A DNA stretch of 64,000 nt from Blepharisma stoltei (taxonomy: Eukaryota; Ciliophora; Heterotrichea; Heterotrichida; Blepharismidae): NCBI GenBank assembly GCA_914767885.1, contig CAJZBQ010000064.1:434001-498000 (forward strand). Direction: 5' to 3'. A program made the translations under genes and the position numbers. How positions within the stretch are numbered: the first letter of the stretch is position 1; the number at the start of each line of letters is the position of its first letter. The notes below the pieces were generated by a model that was given only the letters and a program-made list of their open reading frames with translations, had not been told where the DNA came from and ran no database searches. This document shows positions 44,621 through 54,499 of this stretch, piece by piece.

Positions 44621-45280
44621 ATGATAAGGACTCTTTTCAGAAGCTTCGCACGAAAAGTTGCTAAAGAGACAGCACTTCCTCCAGGCACCGAGAAAAATGA
44701 GTTGACAAAAGCTCTTGATTCATTTATCGGAGAAAAACTCAAAGAAGGAAAAAGTCCAGAAGAAGTCCTAAACTATATGTTTGGTAAAGCTGCCATTAAT
44801 AGGGTACACGAAGCTATCAACACACGACAGAAAATGGATTTCGACGACGTCGAGATAAAAATCTCTGATGAATTAATGCAAAGAATTAAGCCTTTTATGC
44901 CAAAAGATAGTGATATTACAAACTTGAAAAATATCATCCAACAAAAGGAGCTGGAAGAGAGAGAACAAGCAGAAAAATCGGCAAAAGAAAGCAATATAGA
45001 AGAGAAAAAAAATATTAGTAAAGAAGAAATTAAAGCAAATAAGGAGATAATAAATGAAAATGACACAACTAAAATAAACGACCCTATTGGAAGGAGAGCG
45101 AGCCATTTAAGAAATAGAAGAAAGGAAAAATTATCAAAAATAAATGTTGAAGAGGAGAAGAAAAATAATAAGAAAGGAGAAGTACAAAAAGAAGTAAATA
45201 AAACAAGTAAAAATTCTTCTCCTGGAGGAGATATTGAAAAGAGACTTGAGCAATTGAGAAGTAATAGAAACAGACCATAA
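44621..45280 (+). CDS. Unknown protein, possible mitochondrial targeting sequence
   Basis: 219 residues. The N-terminus MIRTLFRSFARKVAK is basic and amphipathic with no acidic residue, like a mitochondrial presequence. Residues 20-100 look folded (SPEEVLNYMFGKAAINRVH). The rest is Lys/Glu-rich and probably helical or disordered, ending in a short basic helix (IEKRLEQLRSNRNRP). No family recognised; no intron, IES or TGA codon needed. Confidence 0.72.
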   Translation: MIRTLFRSFARKVAKETALPPGTEKNELTKALDSFIGEKLKEGKSPEEVLNYMFGKAAINRVHEAINTRQKMDFDDVEIKISDELMQRIKPFMPKDSDITNLKNIIQQKELEEREQAEKSAKESNIEEKKNISKEEIKANKEIINENDTTKINDPIGRRASHLRNRRKEKLSKINVEEEKKNNKKGEVQKEVNKTSKNSSPGGDIEKRLEQLRSNRNRP

Positions 45281-45546
45281 AAGCGAATTATACTTAATAA
45301 TGATTTATTTAAAAATAAGTTTAGTCTAGAAAGATAAGCAATTTGTATAAGATGTACTAAAACATATTGTCTTAAAAAGGATAATTAGCGAGATAGCCGA
45401 GCTGTCTTTATTTAATTATTTATGCGTGTTCATTTAATTTATATCGTTATTTAACTTAAACAAGAAAGCTCATTTATAGCAATACCCTCATAATTTGATT
45501 TAAAAATTTGTTTTGTTATTTAATTTCAGGCTCAGTTAAACTGATT

Positions 45547-45933
45547 TTATAGCGCACACTCCTTTGGCAAGGCATCTCTAAAGTACATTTGCTGACTCAC
45601 ACTATTTTCATATAGATACCAAAAAGATTTGTAAAAGCTTTCAGCAAAGTTCAAGTCGATCTGGCAAGGCTGATAAGCTTGATATGGGTTTTCAAGTTCA
45701 TACTGAGTCTCAGCGTCTCTCCTATATAATTTTTACACTGCCTTCCTGCATCCTTTAAAAATCTTCTCTGCAGGCTGTTTCTTCATTTTCTGATGATGTG
45801 ACCTACACTGCTGTATAGTCCTAGTCTCTACTAGCTTGGCAATCTTTTTCCAGTCCAGGCTTCTTTTTAGCCCTTCTCTATACTTCTCATGCTCGGATTC
45901 GCTCCATCTACCGTGGTTTATAATTTTAGTCAT
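45547..45933 (-). CDS. Small SANT/Myb-domain protein
   Basis: A single Myb/SANT domain (GRWSESEHEKYREGLKRS, DWKKIAKLVETRT, QQCRSHHQKM) resembling the SHAQKY-type Myb repeat, followed by a C-terminal tail after a 15-nt intron (AETQYELENPYQAY, ending KECAL). 123 residues from the ATG at 45933; an in-frame ATG at 45978 would add 15. Likely a DNA-binding regulator. It is divergent from the WD40 gene with about 115 bp between starts. Confidence 0.78.
45722..45736 (-). other. 15-nt intron in SANT gene
   Basis: Coding-strand GTAAAAATTATATAG. Unspliced it gives TAA straight after RKAV; spliced it continues RKAVRDAETQYELEN to a TAA at 45547. Confidence 0.85.
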
Positions 45934-46048
45934 TTTTATTATATTATTTTTTCTCTGTAATTTTCCAATAAAACTCATAAGTATTTTTTATCTCTTGCCA
46001 ACTTAAGGAATACAGCTATATCTACTTAAGATATAGGATTTTAGTAAA

Positions 46049-47296
46049 ATGGAAGCAGAAAGAAGGATTGAGCACGAAAGGACAATCATGGACCCAAATG
46101 TAGAAATCCTCACAGTTAGATGAAATCCTGATGACTCTCATATCGCCTCCGCCTGCAGTGACGGCACTGTCAAAATTTACTCATCAGTAAGTGGAAGCTT
46201 TATAAGGACTTTGAACTGTAGAGTCGGGACTGGGCCAGTCCCTATTACAGGGATCCGCTGGAGACCTTCTGCTTCCTTTGGAAAAACCAAAAACATCTTA
46301 ATCGCCCTGACTGTAGAAGGAACTATCATGCATTGGCATGCGACATCTGGAAAAACGCTTAACACTATCAAGCTAGACTGCCAAACCTTAAGCTTAGACT
46401 ACGACTATGAAGGAAAACGCTTCGCTGTCGGCTGCTCTGATATGAACATAAGGATTTACGACGAGTCTACTAAAGAAGTCATCTCTAATTTAGTCCCAGG
46501 AATGGGTGAACTGCTTGGCCATGTAAACCGCATTCATTCGGTAAAGTTTCTCAGCGACAATATGATAGTCAGTGGAGGGTGGGATAATAACATTTTACTA
46601 TGGGATATCCGAAGTGGAGCTGTAGCAAGAGGAATGTATGGCCCTCAGATAGCTGGAGATTCAATAGACTCGACCTCAAACTTGATTTTGACTGGCGGGT
46701 ATCAGATTTCTGATCAATTGCAGCTTTGGAGAGTTGATGATGCGTCTTTGGCGTATTCAGAGACTTTGAGGTCAAGTGAAAGAGCTTGTATGGTTTATTC
46801 GGCGCAGTTTAGTAAGCATGACTGTGGAGCTATTTTTGCACTTGGCGGGGCTGGGTGTGATGAAGCTTATTTCTATGAGACAGCGTCTAGAAGACGGTTC
46901 GCTGTTTTAAATAACTTGGTAAAGCCTATTTATTCTATTGATTTTGCAAATTATTCCAACAGGGTTGCAGTTGGAAGTGGAGATGGAAGCTTGAGGATGC
47001 TCACCCCTCCCTATGAACGAACAAAACCATTGAAGAATCCCTGTTTTTTGTTCAAAAACCAACCTTCGTGAGAAAAACAAATTTTTATGATAGGCAAAAA
47101 ATTTTAGTATAATGAAATCTCTAACTATATCTATTTAGTTTTAAATAAATAGCATTTTTTAATATAAATTTTTAAAAAAAATTTATAATAAAATTTATAT
47201 AAAAAAAAATTATCCATATGAACAAACAAAATTTTTTTGTTCTCATGGAAGGGAGTCAGTGTTTTAGAGCCAACAGTAGTTGATCAAGAAATATAA
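46049..47296 (+). CDS. WD40-repeat protein, RAE1/BUB3-like or intraflagellar-type
   Basis: 330 residues after removing a 255-bp MITE IES near the 3' end. WD repeats are visible: VRWNPDDSHIASACSDGTVK, IRWRPSASF, FAVGCSDMNIRIYD, HSVKFLSDNMIVSGGWDNN followed by WDIRSG, and IDFANYSNRVAVGSGDG. The Trp in VRWNPDD is TGA at 46121. A seven-bladed propeller scaffold is expected; the exact partner cannot be named. The restored end is RMLSVLEPTVVDQEI then TAA. A decayed duplicate lies at 56940-57830. It ends 53 bp from the convergent gene at 47350. Confidence 0.85.
47001..47258. mobile_element. MITE family 1 as IES with TCA boundaries
   Basis: Flanked by TCA at 47001-47003 and 47256-47258. Left CCCCTCCCTATGAACGAACA, right GTTCTCATGGAAGGGAG. 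Removing 255 bp gives SLRMLSVLEPTVV. The decayed WD40 copy is uninterrupted at the same spot (ATGCTAAGTG near 57798), independently confirming the empty site. Confidence 0.87.
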
Positions 47297-47349
47297 ACAA
47301 AGAATAAATTAGTTATATTGACTTATCTAATATTTGCATATATAATTTA

Positions 47350-47694
47350 TTATTTTCTTGTTAATTTTTGTATGATTTCTTGAGAAATTTTACTTGGTTT
47401 CTTCTTTTTAAGCCTTTCTAAGTTTTGTTCATATAGCGCTTTCGGGTCTACTGAGATGTCACTTTCTTCAATTCTCTCCAATTTACTTTTAAACTGCTTT
47501 GGCATTTTCTCGACTTTTTTGTGCTTTCTCTTTTTAATTTGTTTTTCAGGCCTCAAAATCTGCTTGTCTTTTTCCTTTTGTAAGAGCTCAGCATAGATCT
47601 CTTCAAATGTCCTTTTCCTTTTAACAGGAATTTCACCAGCACTTGGCTCGTCTTCTTCCTTTGCCAGATATTTTCTTAAAAGTGTGATGGACAT
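47350..47694 (-). CDS. Small basic protein, 114 aa
   Basis: Lys/Glu-rich, probably nuclear or nucleolar (KRKRTFEEIYAELLQKEKDK, QIKKRKHKKVEKMPKQF). No family recognised. Starts 22 bp after the stop of the upstream gene on the same strand, so the pair may be co-transcribed. No IES or intron. Confidence 0.7.
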   Translation of the reverse strand: MSITLLRKYLAKEEDEPSAGEIPVKRKRTFEEIYAELLQKEKDKQILRPEKQIKKRKHKKVEKMPKQFKSKLERIEESDISVDPKALYEQNLERLKKKKPSKISQEIIQKLTRK

Positions 47695-47716
47695 TTCTTT
47701 ATATTATGTTTATTAC

Positions 47717-47974
47717 TTAATAGGAATGCTTGGCTTTTTGTCGCAGAGAATTTTTCTTTTGCTTTTTTAAGTACTTGTTTTCGATCATATTATCTCTGTC
47801 TTTTCCTTTTCTGAGCATCCTTGACTTCTTGCCTACGATTGCTTTGGATTTGATTGGGATTTCAGATTTATCAATGCCGCTTCTGGTGATGGTTTTGGCT
47901 TCTTTTACCTTTTCTTGGATTGATACAGGCTCTGCGTCGCTGTCTTCGTCGAGTATCTTGAAGATGTTGTCCAT
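47717..47974 (-). CDS. Small basic protein, 85 aa
   Basis: Acidic start (MDNIFKILDEDSDAEPV) then a highly basic C-terminal half (KKSRMLRKGKDRDN, YLKKQKKNSLRQKAKH). No family recognised; resembles small ribosome-biogenesis proteins only in composition. A truncated copy, opposite in orientation, is at 54251-54388. Confidence 0.7.
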   Translation of the reverse strand: MDNIFKILDEDSDAEPVSIQEKVKEAKTITRSGIDKSEIPIKSKAIVGKKSRMLRKGKDRDNMIENKYLKKQKKNSLRQKAKHSY

Positions 47975-48560
47975 ATTATATATGGACTTCTTTGACTATA
48001 TCCTATTGAATTGAATGAATTTTATCATTATAGAATTTTTGCATCAAGAGTATTTGGGTGAAATTATTTAACTCAAGTCAAAATATACCCAAACATTAGA
48101 GTAAATATGATTTTAAAAGAAGTAATAATTTCGAGACCAATTTAATTAATATTATAGCAGGAGCGCACTATTAATTTGCTTTCTTCTCGATAAATCTGAT
48201 AAAATTGAGTACTTTGTGTTACAAACATATTCTCGTACATAATGGAATGACAAATCTGAAATATTAAATGTATTTTTTAAGCTGATTTTATTAATTGGCA
48301 AGCCAACTTACGAGCCATATTGAGAGGCATTGAAAAGATAGTAAGCCAATCGTAGGCTGAAACTATAGCCACTTTTGATTTAGAAAGTGTTCTATTTGAA
48401 AGATATTAGATGCATTGATACTCCCAGGCTATTTTTCATAGGGATCAGCTGTTTAAAATAGCAGAAGAATGCAATTAAAAATCCAATAAGGAATATATTT
48501 TCTATTCTATTTACAAGATAAATAAAATATATCTGTTATAATCAAAGAATATATATTTAC

Positions 48561-48875
48561 TTACCCCTTCCGTGAGCGAAGAAAAAATTTTGTTATAAAT
48601 TTTGTAGTTAGTTCTTTTTTTCGAATGTAAAAAAAATTCTAATTTGTAATAATTGAGGAGTCAAAATCAATTTAATTAGCATAATTTATGTTTTAAAATG
48701 CAAGCTGCTTAAAATTAAACAGAATTAGCTAGAGATTTCATAAAACTAATTATCACTTATATATCAAAATCTTTTTCCATAAAAAATTTTTGTTCGCTCG
48801 CAGAGGGTGGGATTTTGGTCAAAAAATAGGGATTTTTCTAATGGTTTTGCTCTCTCACGGAAGGGTGAGGAGTTA
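48561..48875. mobile_element. MITE family 1 copy in block X
   Basis: Flanked by TTA at 48561-48563 and 48873-48875. Left CCCCTTCCGTGAGCGAA, right CTCTCACGGAAGGGTGAGGAG. The duplicate block has no insert at this point (ATATATATTTAGGAAATTAT near 56117), giving a natural empty site. Confidence 0.88.
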
Positions 48876-49056
48876 GAAAATTATCCAGAACCGCATTGAA
48901 GTTACTGATTTATATGATTATCTCTCTTTTACAAAAATAAAACATATAAGAATATTGAGGATTATTGATCTGCTCATTTAAAAGTTGACTTTTAAAATTT
49001 ATATAAAATAGAATAATTCTAAAAATTTCAAAAATATTAAAAAATTATCCTAATTA

Positions 49057-49416
49057 CTATTGCTTATCTTCATGACCGGGTTTATAAGCTTCCCAATTCA
49101 AATACACAAGCGGGAAAGTAAAGCTCAAACTAAACAAAACAACTTAGCAGCTACATAATAAGTTTCCCAATTTTAGCAAAAATAAAATCACCTAGATATA
49201 ATTTACATAAAAATAAATCAATATTGCTCACGTCAAAATCGCTAAATGTGTCGCCAATCTATGATAAAACCAAAAGAAAATAAAATACCTGAATATCCCT
49301 TGTATAAAAGGAATGACTTTGATCTTAATTGATAACTTCTTGTAAATCTTCCACGAATAATAAGAGCCAGCGAGGCTATTACCCAATCAAGTAATGCTGA
49401 ATCCAAAGTAATGCAT
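49057..49416 (-). pseudogene. Membrane-protein remnant (possibly TLC-domain-like)
   Basis: After a 15-nt intron (49192-49206, GTAAATTATATCTAG) the frame has 115 codons: FGFSITWLGNSLAGSYYSWK, then three or four hydrophobic spans (IFRYFIFFWFYHRLATHL, VVLFSLSFTFPLVYLNWEAY). One in-frame TAA occurs where the duplicate at 56330-56700 reads TTC-GGA. The duplicate has other stops. Two decaying copies of one multi-span protein gene; the TLC family is a guess. Confidence 0.5.
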
Positions 49417-49419
49417 ACT

Positions 49420-49655
49420 CCCGTGTCACCAGGAAAAACCCCATGCATTTTTTTATGCTTACTTTTTACATCGAAAATGACGGAGAGTTCTTTCCTAGTT
49501 TTTTTTTTCAGAAAAAGACGATTGGTTTTTTAAAAAATTATATGATAAAAAACCTCAGTTTTTACAGAATAAAACCTCTCCGTCATTTTTGACCGTAAAA
49601 AAGCATATGAAAAAACCTACTAGCGTTTTTTCCTCATGACCCCACATATTCCCTA
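49420..49655. mobile_element. TIR element absent from the duplicate block
   Basis: Inverted termini of about 50 bp (AAAATGACGGAGAG with CTCTCCGTCATTTT, and TTTTTATGCTTAC with GTAAAAAAGCATATG). Flanked by the near-repeats CATACTCCC and CATATTCCC. The matching place in the second copy of block X (around 56690) lacks it, so it inserted after the duplication. Confidence 0.65.
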
Positions 49656-49709
49656 GGAGTGTAAGATTTCAGCCGCAGGCCAAAAAATTGCAATTGCTTT
49701 GACTATTAA

Positions 49710-52153
49710 TTACGGCACCCAAGAAAGGGAGATAATTTTGGAAAATGACCTTTTAGATTTTAGGGAAGATATGACGAAATGAAGATAGCTTTGGGATAAG
49801 TTGACAAGTAGGCGATGACTAATTATAAAAATCAGTCTCCCTGCAATAGACTTTGTATTAGTGGTTGTCGCGTCTGAAAAGTAAGAAACTTTTAAGGTGC
49901 CATCCTTAGTTGATGAGACAATATAGCTCATACCCCTTTATAGATTTCTTTACCGAGCAAAATGTACTGGATTATTGAACGAGCAAAACAGAGTCTCTCA
50001 AAGATATGAGCTCAATCTCTATATCAGGACGTGCTAAAAAGTGCCATGCCATAAAATGATGACAAGTGTAAAAAAAGTTGGCAAGTAAACGCGCCAATTT
50101 TTAAAAAAATGAAACTAATATAAAGCCCCATTTATTAATTAAAGATACAAAATAAAAATTTTTATTTTTAAAAATTAAAACATTTTAAAAATAAAAAAAT
50201 ATTTTTATATTTTTAAAGAGAAAATAAAATCTAAATTTTTAAAATTAAAAAATACATGACATGAGTCATTTACAACTTTGCAAGTAATCATCAGCCTTCA
50301 ATGGGAACTTTGGCTTTTATAGCATCATTGATCCATATCATACTGGCATATTTATAGGAATTTCTATCCATTCGTCTTGGCACAACTCGATTCACAATTT
50401 TTTGATTTTAATAGTTTAAAGGAATGAAATTTGTCGTTAGCAACTTTATAAAGAACAATCACCCTTCAATGGGAAACTTTGGATTTCATAGCAACATTAA
50501 TCATTATTATACTGGCACATTTGTATGAAAATTTTATCCATTCGCCTTGGCACAACTCGATTCACAAATTTTTGATTTTAATAGTTTAAAGAATAATGAC
50601 ATGAGCCCTTAGCAACTTTGTAAAGAAAAATCACCCTTCAATAGGAACTTTGTATTTTATAACAGCATTGATCATTATCATGCTGTTACATTTATAGGAG
50701 ATTCTATTTATTCGCCTTGGCACAACTCTATTCACAAATTTTTGATTGGTAATGTTTTAAAGGAATAATCATATGAGTCGTTAGCAACTTTGTAAAGAAC
50801 AATCACCCTTAAATGGGAACTTCAGATTTTAGAGCATCATTGATCTATATCATACTGGTACATTTATAGGAAAATTCTACCCATTCGCCTTGGCACAACT
50901 CGATTCACAATTTTTTGATTTTCAATGTTTTAAAGTACATGACATGAGTCGTTAAGAACTTTGCAAATAGCCATCAGTTTTTAATGGTAACTTTGGTTTT
51001 TATAGCATAATAATCATTATAAAGCTTGCACATATATCGGAAATTCTATCTATTCGCCTTATACAACTCGATTCACAATTTTTTGGTTTTCAAATAGTAT
51101 AAAGTGCATGACATGAGTCGTTAAGAGCTTTGCAAATAGCCATCAGCCTTTAGTGGGAACTTTGGCTTTTATAGCATCATTGATCTATATCATACTGGTA
51201 CATTTGTAGGAAATTCTATCCATTCGCCTTGGCACAACTCGATTCACAAATTTTTGATTTTTAATAGTTTAAAGGAATGGCATGAGTCTTTAGCAACTTT
51301 ATAAAGAACCATCAGCCTTCAATAGGAACTTTGAAATTCATAGCAACATTGATCTATATCATACTGGTGCATTTATAGGAAATTCTATCCATTCGCCTTG
51401 GCACAACTCGATTCACACTTTTAAATATTTAAATACATAAATAATAATCAAAAATATTAAATCATTATAATTTGTATATAGCATTTATTATTTATCTATC
51501 TATTATCATAATAAAAATATGATTAATTCATAAGACCTTTAAAATAAGCTTTTTTTATTAATAAATCCTAGTCTAATTGCGTATCTTAAATTTTAAATTT
51601 AATAATAAACCATTTTTAAAATCGGCGCGTTTACTTGCCAACTTTTTTTACACTTGTCACCATTTTTTGACATGGCACTTTCTAACACTTCCAGATATAG
51701 AGATTGAGCTCATCTCTTTGAGAGGCTCTGTTTTAGTCGTTCAAGAATCCAATACATTTTGCTCGATAAAGAAATCTATAAAGGGATATGAACTATATAA
51801 TGTGCGCCAGTGTCAGATCCGAATTGAAAAATTTTGTCACTAATAGTTTTTTCAAAGCTTACCCAAAATCCAAATGCGTATTCTGAAGGAGTGATTAAAC
51901 TGGATGTGTCTGTTGTTAAGCTCCAGGTTTGAGCACCGTCCAGGCTTGCTGAATAGCAGCTAACATATGGATCTAGACTACTACCATCATCTGCAGTTAT
52001 ATAAGGAGAATTGCTATCTACAGTAGCAATGCCAGTAGGTAGAGTATCTTCTGTTGCTTTCAAAAGATACCAAGATGCTGATTGAGTAAATCCCTTGTCA
52101 AATAAAAAGAGAGCGAGGACGACGAGGATATTTAGCGGCTTTGAATAAACCAT
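49710..52153 (-). CDS. Secreted LamG-like protein, N-terminal part, split by a 1.87-kb IES
   Basis: Signal peptide MVYSKPLNILVVLALFLFDKGFTQ (cleavable core about residues 8-20), then a LamG/concanavalin-like domain: SEYAFGFWVSFEKTISDKIF, GAHYIVSSTKDGTLKVSYFS. Removing the TA-bounded element at 49924-51799 joins AHY to IVSSTKDG and gives 190 codons. After about residue 150 the sequence runs into duplicated block X and looks less protein-like, so the gene is probably truncated relative to its relatives at 52962-53997 and 63170-64000, which carry the Cys-rich C-terminal part. Confidence 0.6.
49924..51799. mobile_element. 1,874-bp TIR element acting as an IES, with internal satellite
   Basis: TA at 49924 and 51798. 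Inverted termini of roughly 180 bp: TTTATAGATTTCTTTACCGA at the left is mirrored by TCGATAAAGAAATCTATAAA at the right, continuing inward to GGCAAGTAAACGCGCC with GGCGCGTTTACTTGCC. No transposase is encoded; the centre is a tandem repeat array. Deletion rejoins the LamG frame at TAT-ATT-GTC. Confidence 0.88.
50253..51420. repeat. Tandem repeat array, seven units of about 170 bp
   Basis: The motif GGCACAACTCGATTCACA recurs at 50379, 50549, 50719, 50892, about 51060, 51231 and 51400, spaced 168-173 bp. Each unit also holds a CATGAGTC...TTAGCAACTTT box and an AATGGGAACTTTGG box. Units are diverged by perhaps 10-15 percent. Non-coding. Confidence 0.92.
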
Positions 52154-52961
52154 TTTTTTTATAAGCAGTTTTATCTAACTTTTAGAAATACTTGTTAAGA
52201 ATTTTAATAGTAAATTTTATTAAGAAATGCTTTGATTTTTTTTCAAGTTAATGAATTGGAAAGCTAGGAAAGAAATTATAAATTACTATAATGCAGCTCC
52301 AGTCTTGCTTTAAAATTCCAAATAAATAAAAGGTGCCTAAGTGCATCTGACCGCTTGACGAATTTTTTCCAACCTCATAGTCAAAGCAAGAAAAACCATT
52401 CAATAATCTAGGTCAGCTTTCTGCTTATTATTCCAGTAAGTTTTGGCTAAGTTCTTGTGGTTGAAAATGGAGATAGTCTGCTTCGTCCTTCAGGGCATGG
52501 GTAAATCTTTACGAAAAGACAGGAATTCTAGCATAGGCTTTAGAGATAAGTCTTTTTTGTATCCGCTGAAAGGAGGCACTATGGTACTCAGTCGACTCCA
52601 AGGTTCCCTCTTTAGATCAAATTATTTCAAATTGCCTAATGCAGGTTGTAGAAATTCGGTCCACCATTTAAACTGGAGCCCTTGGGCACCCATTCTAATA
52701 TGAGGCAGTCTCCAAAGAAGAAGAAAGGTGGTGTAAAAGTTTTATGTTGAAAGCCATCTGATTCGATCGCTGAACTAAAGAGACCACAATGCAGATTAAT
52801 CTTCTAGAAGATCCTTAAGGACAGCATCGCCAATTAAAATACCAATTTGCAATTTAGATTAAGATTAAGCTTTAAAATTAAATAAAATATCTGTAATATT
52901 ACTTAGCTTTGAAAACGCCACAAATGCCTATATTTAAAACTAATTTTTTGCTTAAAGATAG
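52154..52961. other. Duplicated flank with a 560-bp extra insertion
   Basis: 52200-52335 matches 60771-60890 (ATTATAAATTACTATAATGC). The similarity resumes about 52930 with 60925. Between (about 52336-52905) lies a GC-richer stretch lacking from the other copy, with AATAAATAAAA and AATTAAATAAAA at its ends. It is probably another insertion of the 400-570-bp GC-richer class. It holds a chance open frame at 52443 but no recognisable protein. Confidence 0.5.
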
Positions 52962-53997
52962 TGACAAGGATTTGGATATTCAATTTCTTGTCCCTTTTGA
53001 ACGAATCCAGCTAATGACATTTCCTTCACTGTCCCTTTAAGTAATTTCTATACAGACAAGTTTTTCCTTATTGTGTTTCACTTTAAAGATAGCTCAGGCA
53101 CCGTTACTTTAGAGGTTATATTGCCTGGCAAACCCCGAATTCCCAAAACTTCAGGAAGCTCAACTCCTGCTTTTGCGATGCCTGGTGGGGTATTTTATTT
53201 TGGAAAGTCAGTTAAGGGAAAGTTCGTTAGCATTCTTCTTGCAAAGAGCGCTACCATAGATGATACCTTTAATACAATAACATTAGATGATGGCTCAAAT
53301 CCTTATGATATAGCAGTGCCTTGCACTTCTGATGTAACTTGCATTGATAGTGTATGTCTTAATATGGGCTCAGAAAATGTATGCTTATCATCAATGCAGT
53401 ATTGCGCTGTTTGTACAGCCACCGAGTGCACTACTTGTGAACCTGATTCAGCTAGAGATGAGGATACTTTTTGCACAACTTGTAAGACTACTAATGAAAT
53501 TAAAAATGGGCACTGTAATTTCTACATAGGTTGCGCCATAGCCAACAATTGTGCTGAATGCTCAGCAAAAAGCACTCAATGCGATGTATGTGAGGCTGAA
53601 TACTTCCTTTATGACGATAGTGCTACTTCAACATCTTGTCTTTGTAAGATTTTATTTAGCTTGTACTGACTCCTGCACTAGTTGTGAGCCAGGTCCTGAT
53701 TGCTATACTTGTGCTACAACAATAACTCAAACAGGAACTACTTGCCGAGTCGATTCTATTGGATACCAGGTGAGCGCTGATCTTCCGAATATCGTATTTG
53801 ACTTTGCTCATCCTCTTTCAACTGGACTGTCGAAAAGTTCATTTAAAGCTACTTCAAACTCAGGTGCAGATATCCCAACAACTGGATGGACTATAACTGG
53901 CTGCACAGCAAGCTTGAAACAATGCAAAGTTAATGCTCCTAATGTTCAAGAAAGCGATTTCCCAATAACACTTGACGTTGAGTTTATTCAAGCCTAG
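52962..53997 (+). CDS. LamG/Cys-rich protein, C-terminal part (truncated 5' end)
   Basis: 340 codons after removing a 16-nt intron, with TGA read as Trp (CPFWTNPAND). Begins inside a LamG-like domain (FFLIVFHFKDSSGTVTLEVI), continues with Cys-rich repeats (CAVCTATECTTCEPDSA, CAECSAKSTQCDVCEAEYF, CTDSCTSCEPGPDCYTC) and a final beta domain (FDFAHPLSTGLSKSSFKATS). The frame is open but meets TAG upstream without a start, so the 5' end is missing or lies across an IES. Close relative of the partial gene at 63170-64000. Confidence 0.65.
53644..53659 (+). other. 16-nt intron in LamG/Cys-rich gene
   Basis: GTAAGATTTTATTTAG. Splicing gives TSCLSCTDSCTSCEPG; the same intron, base for base, is in the relative at 63508-63523 on the other strand. 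Confidence 0.88.
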
Positions 53998-54250
53998 TCT
54001 CTTTTAGGGTAACTAACCTTTTCTCAAAAACCATTAAACCTTCTATTAATTTATGTCAAGGATTATAATATAAGCATTCAATGTATACAAAATTCTTGGA
54101 AAAGCAAATATCTTTTTAACTCCCCTTGTAAAAGCTAAAAAAATTCGGAAAATCCTATTTTTGGGATGAAAATTAATTTTTTGATTATGATGATAAAAAT
54201 TTATTCAATTCAATAGGATATAATAATAACCTAAGAAGTCCATATATAAT

Positions 54251-54388
54251 ATGGACAATATCTTCAAGATCCTCGACGAAGACAGCGATGCAGAACCTGT
54301 GTCAATCCAAGAAAAGGCAAAAGACGCCAAAAGAATCACCAGAAGCGGCATTGATAAATCTAAATCCCAATTAAATCAAAAGCAATAG
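54251..54388 (+). pseudogene. Truncated copy of the 85-aa basic protein gene
   Basis: MDNIFKILDEDSDAEPVSIQ is identical to the gene at 47717-47974, then it diverges and stops at TAG after 45 codons. The basic C-terminal half is lost. Confidence 0.8.
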
Positions 54389-54499
54389 TATGCAAGAAGT
54401 CAAAGATAAGCAGAAAGTAAGCACTAAATCTACTATTTAATTAAAGATATTTTTTGGTGGGGATTTTGCGAAAGACTATGTAAAAATATTATTTAATTC

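Larger units (their letters stand above)
48010..49900. repeat. Segmental duplication block X, copy 1
   Basis: Matches 55640-56900 over most of its length, for example CATCAAGAGTATTTGGGTGA, GGCAAGCCAACTTACGAGCC and the membrane-protein remnant at 49057. It differs by two extra insertions here, the MITE at 48561 and a TIR element at 49420. 47975-48560 contains nothing else recognised. Confidence 0.8.

Noticed and set aside
47695-47716. A short intron joining the two small basic proteins into one
   Set aside because: The first frame already ends at TAA before any GT, and the 22-bp gap is simple intergenic DNA.
49924-51799. Autonomous transposon
   Set aside because: No frame of useful length inside; the interior is only tandem repeats.
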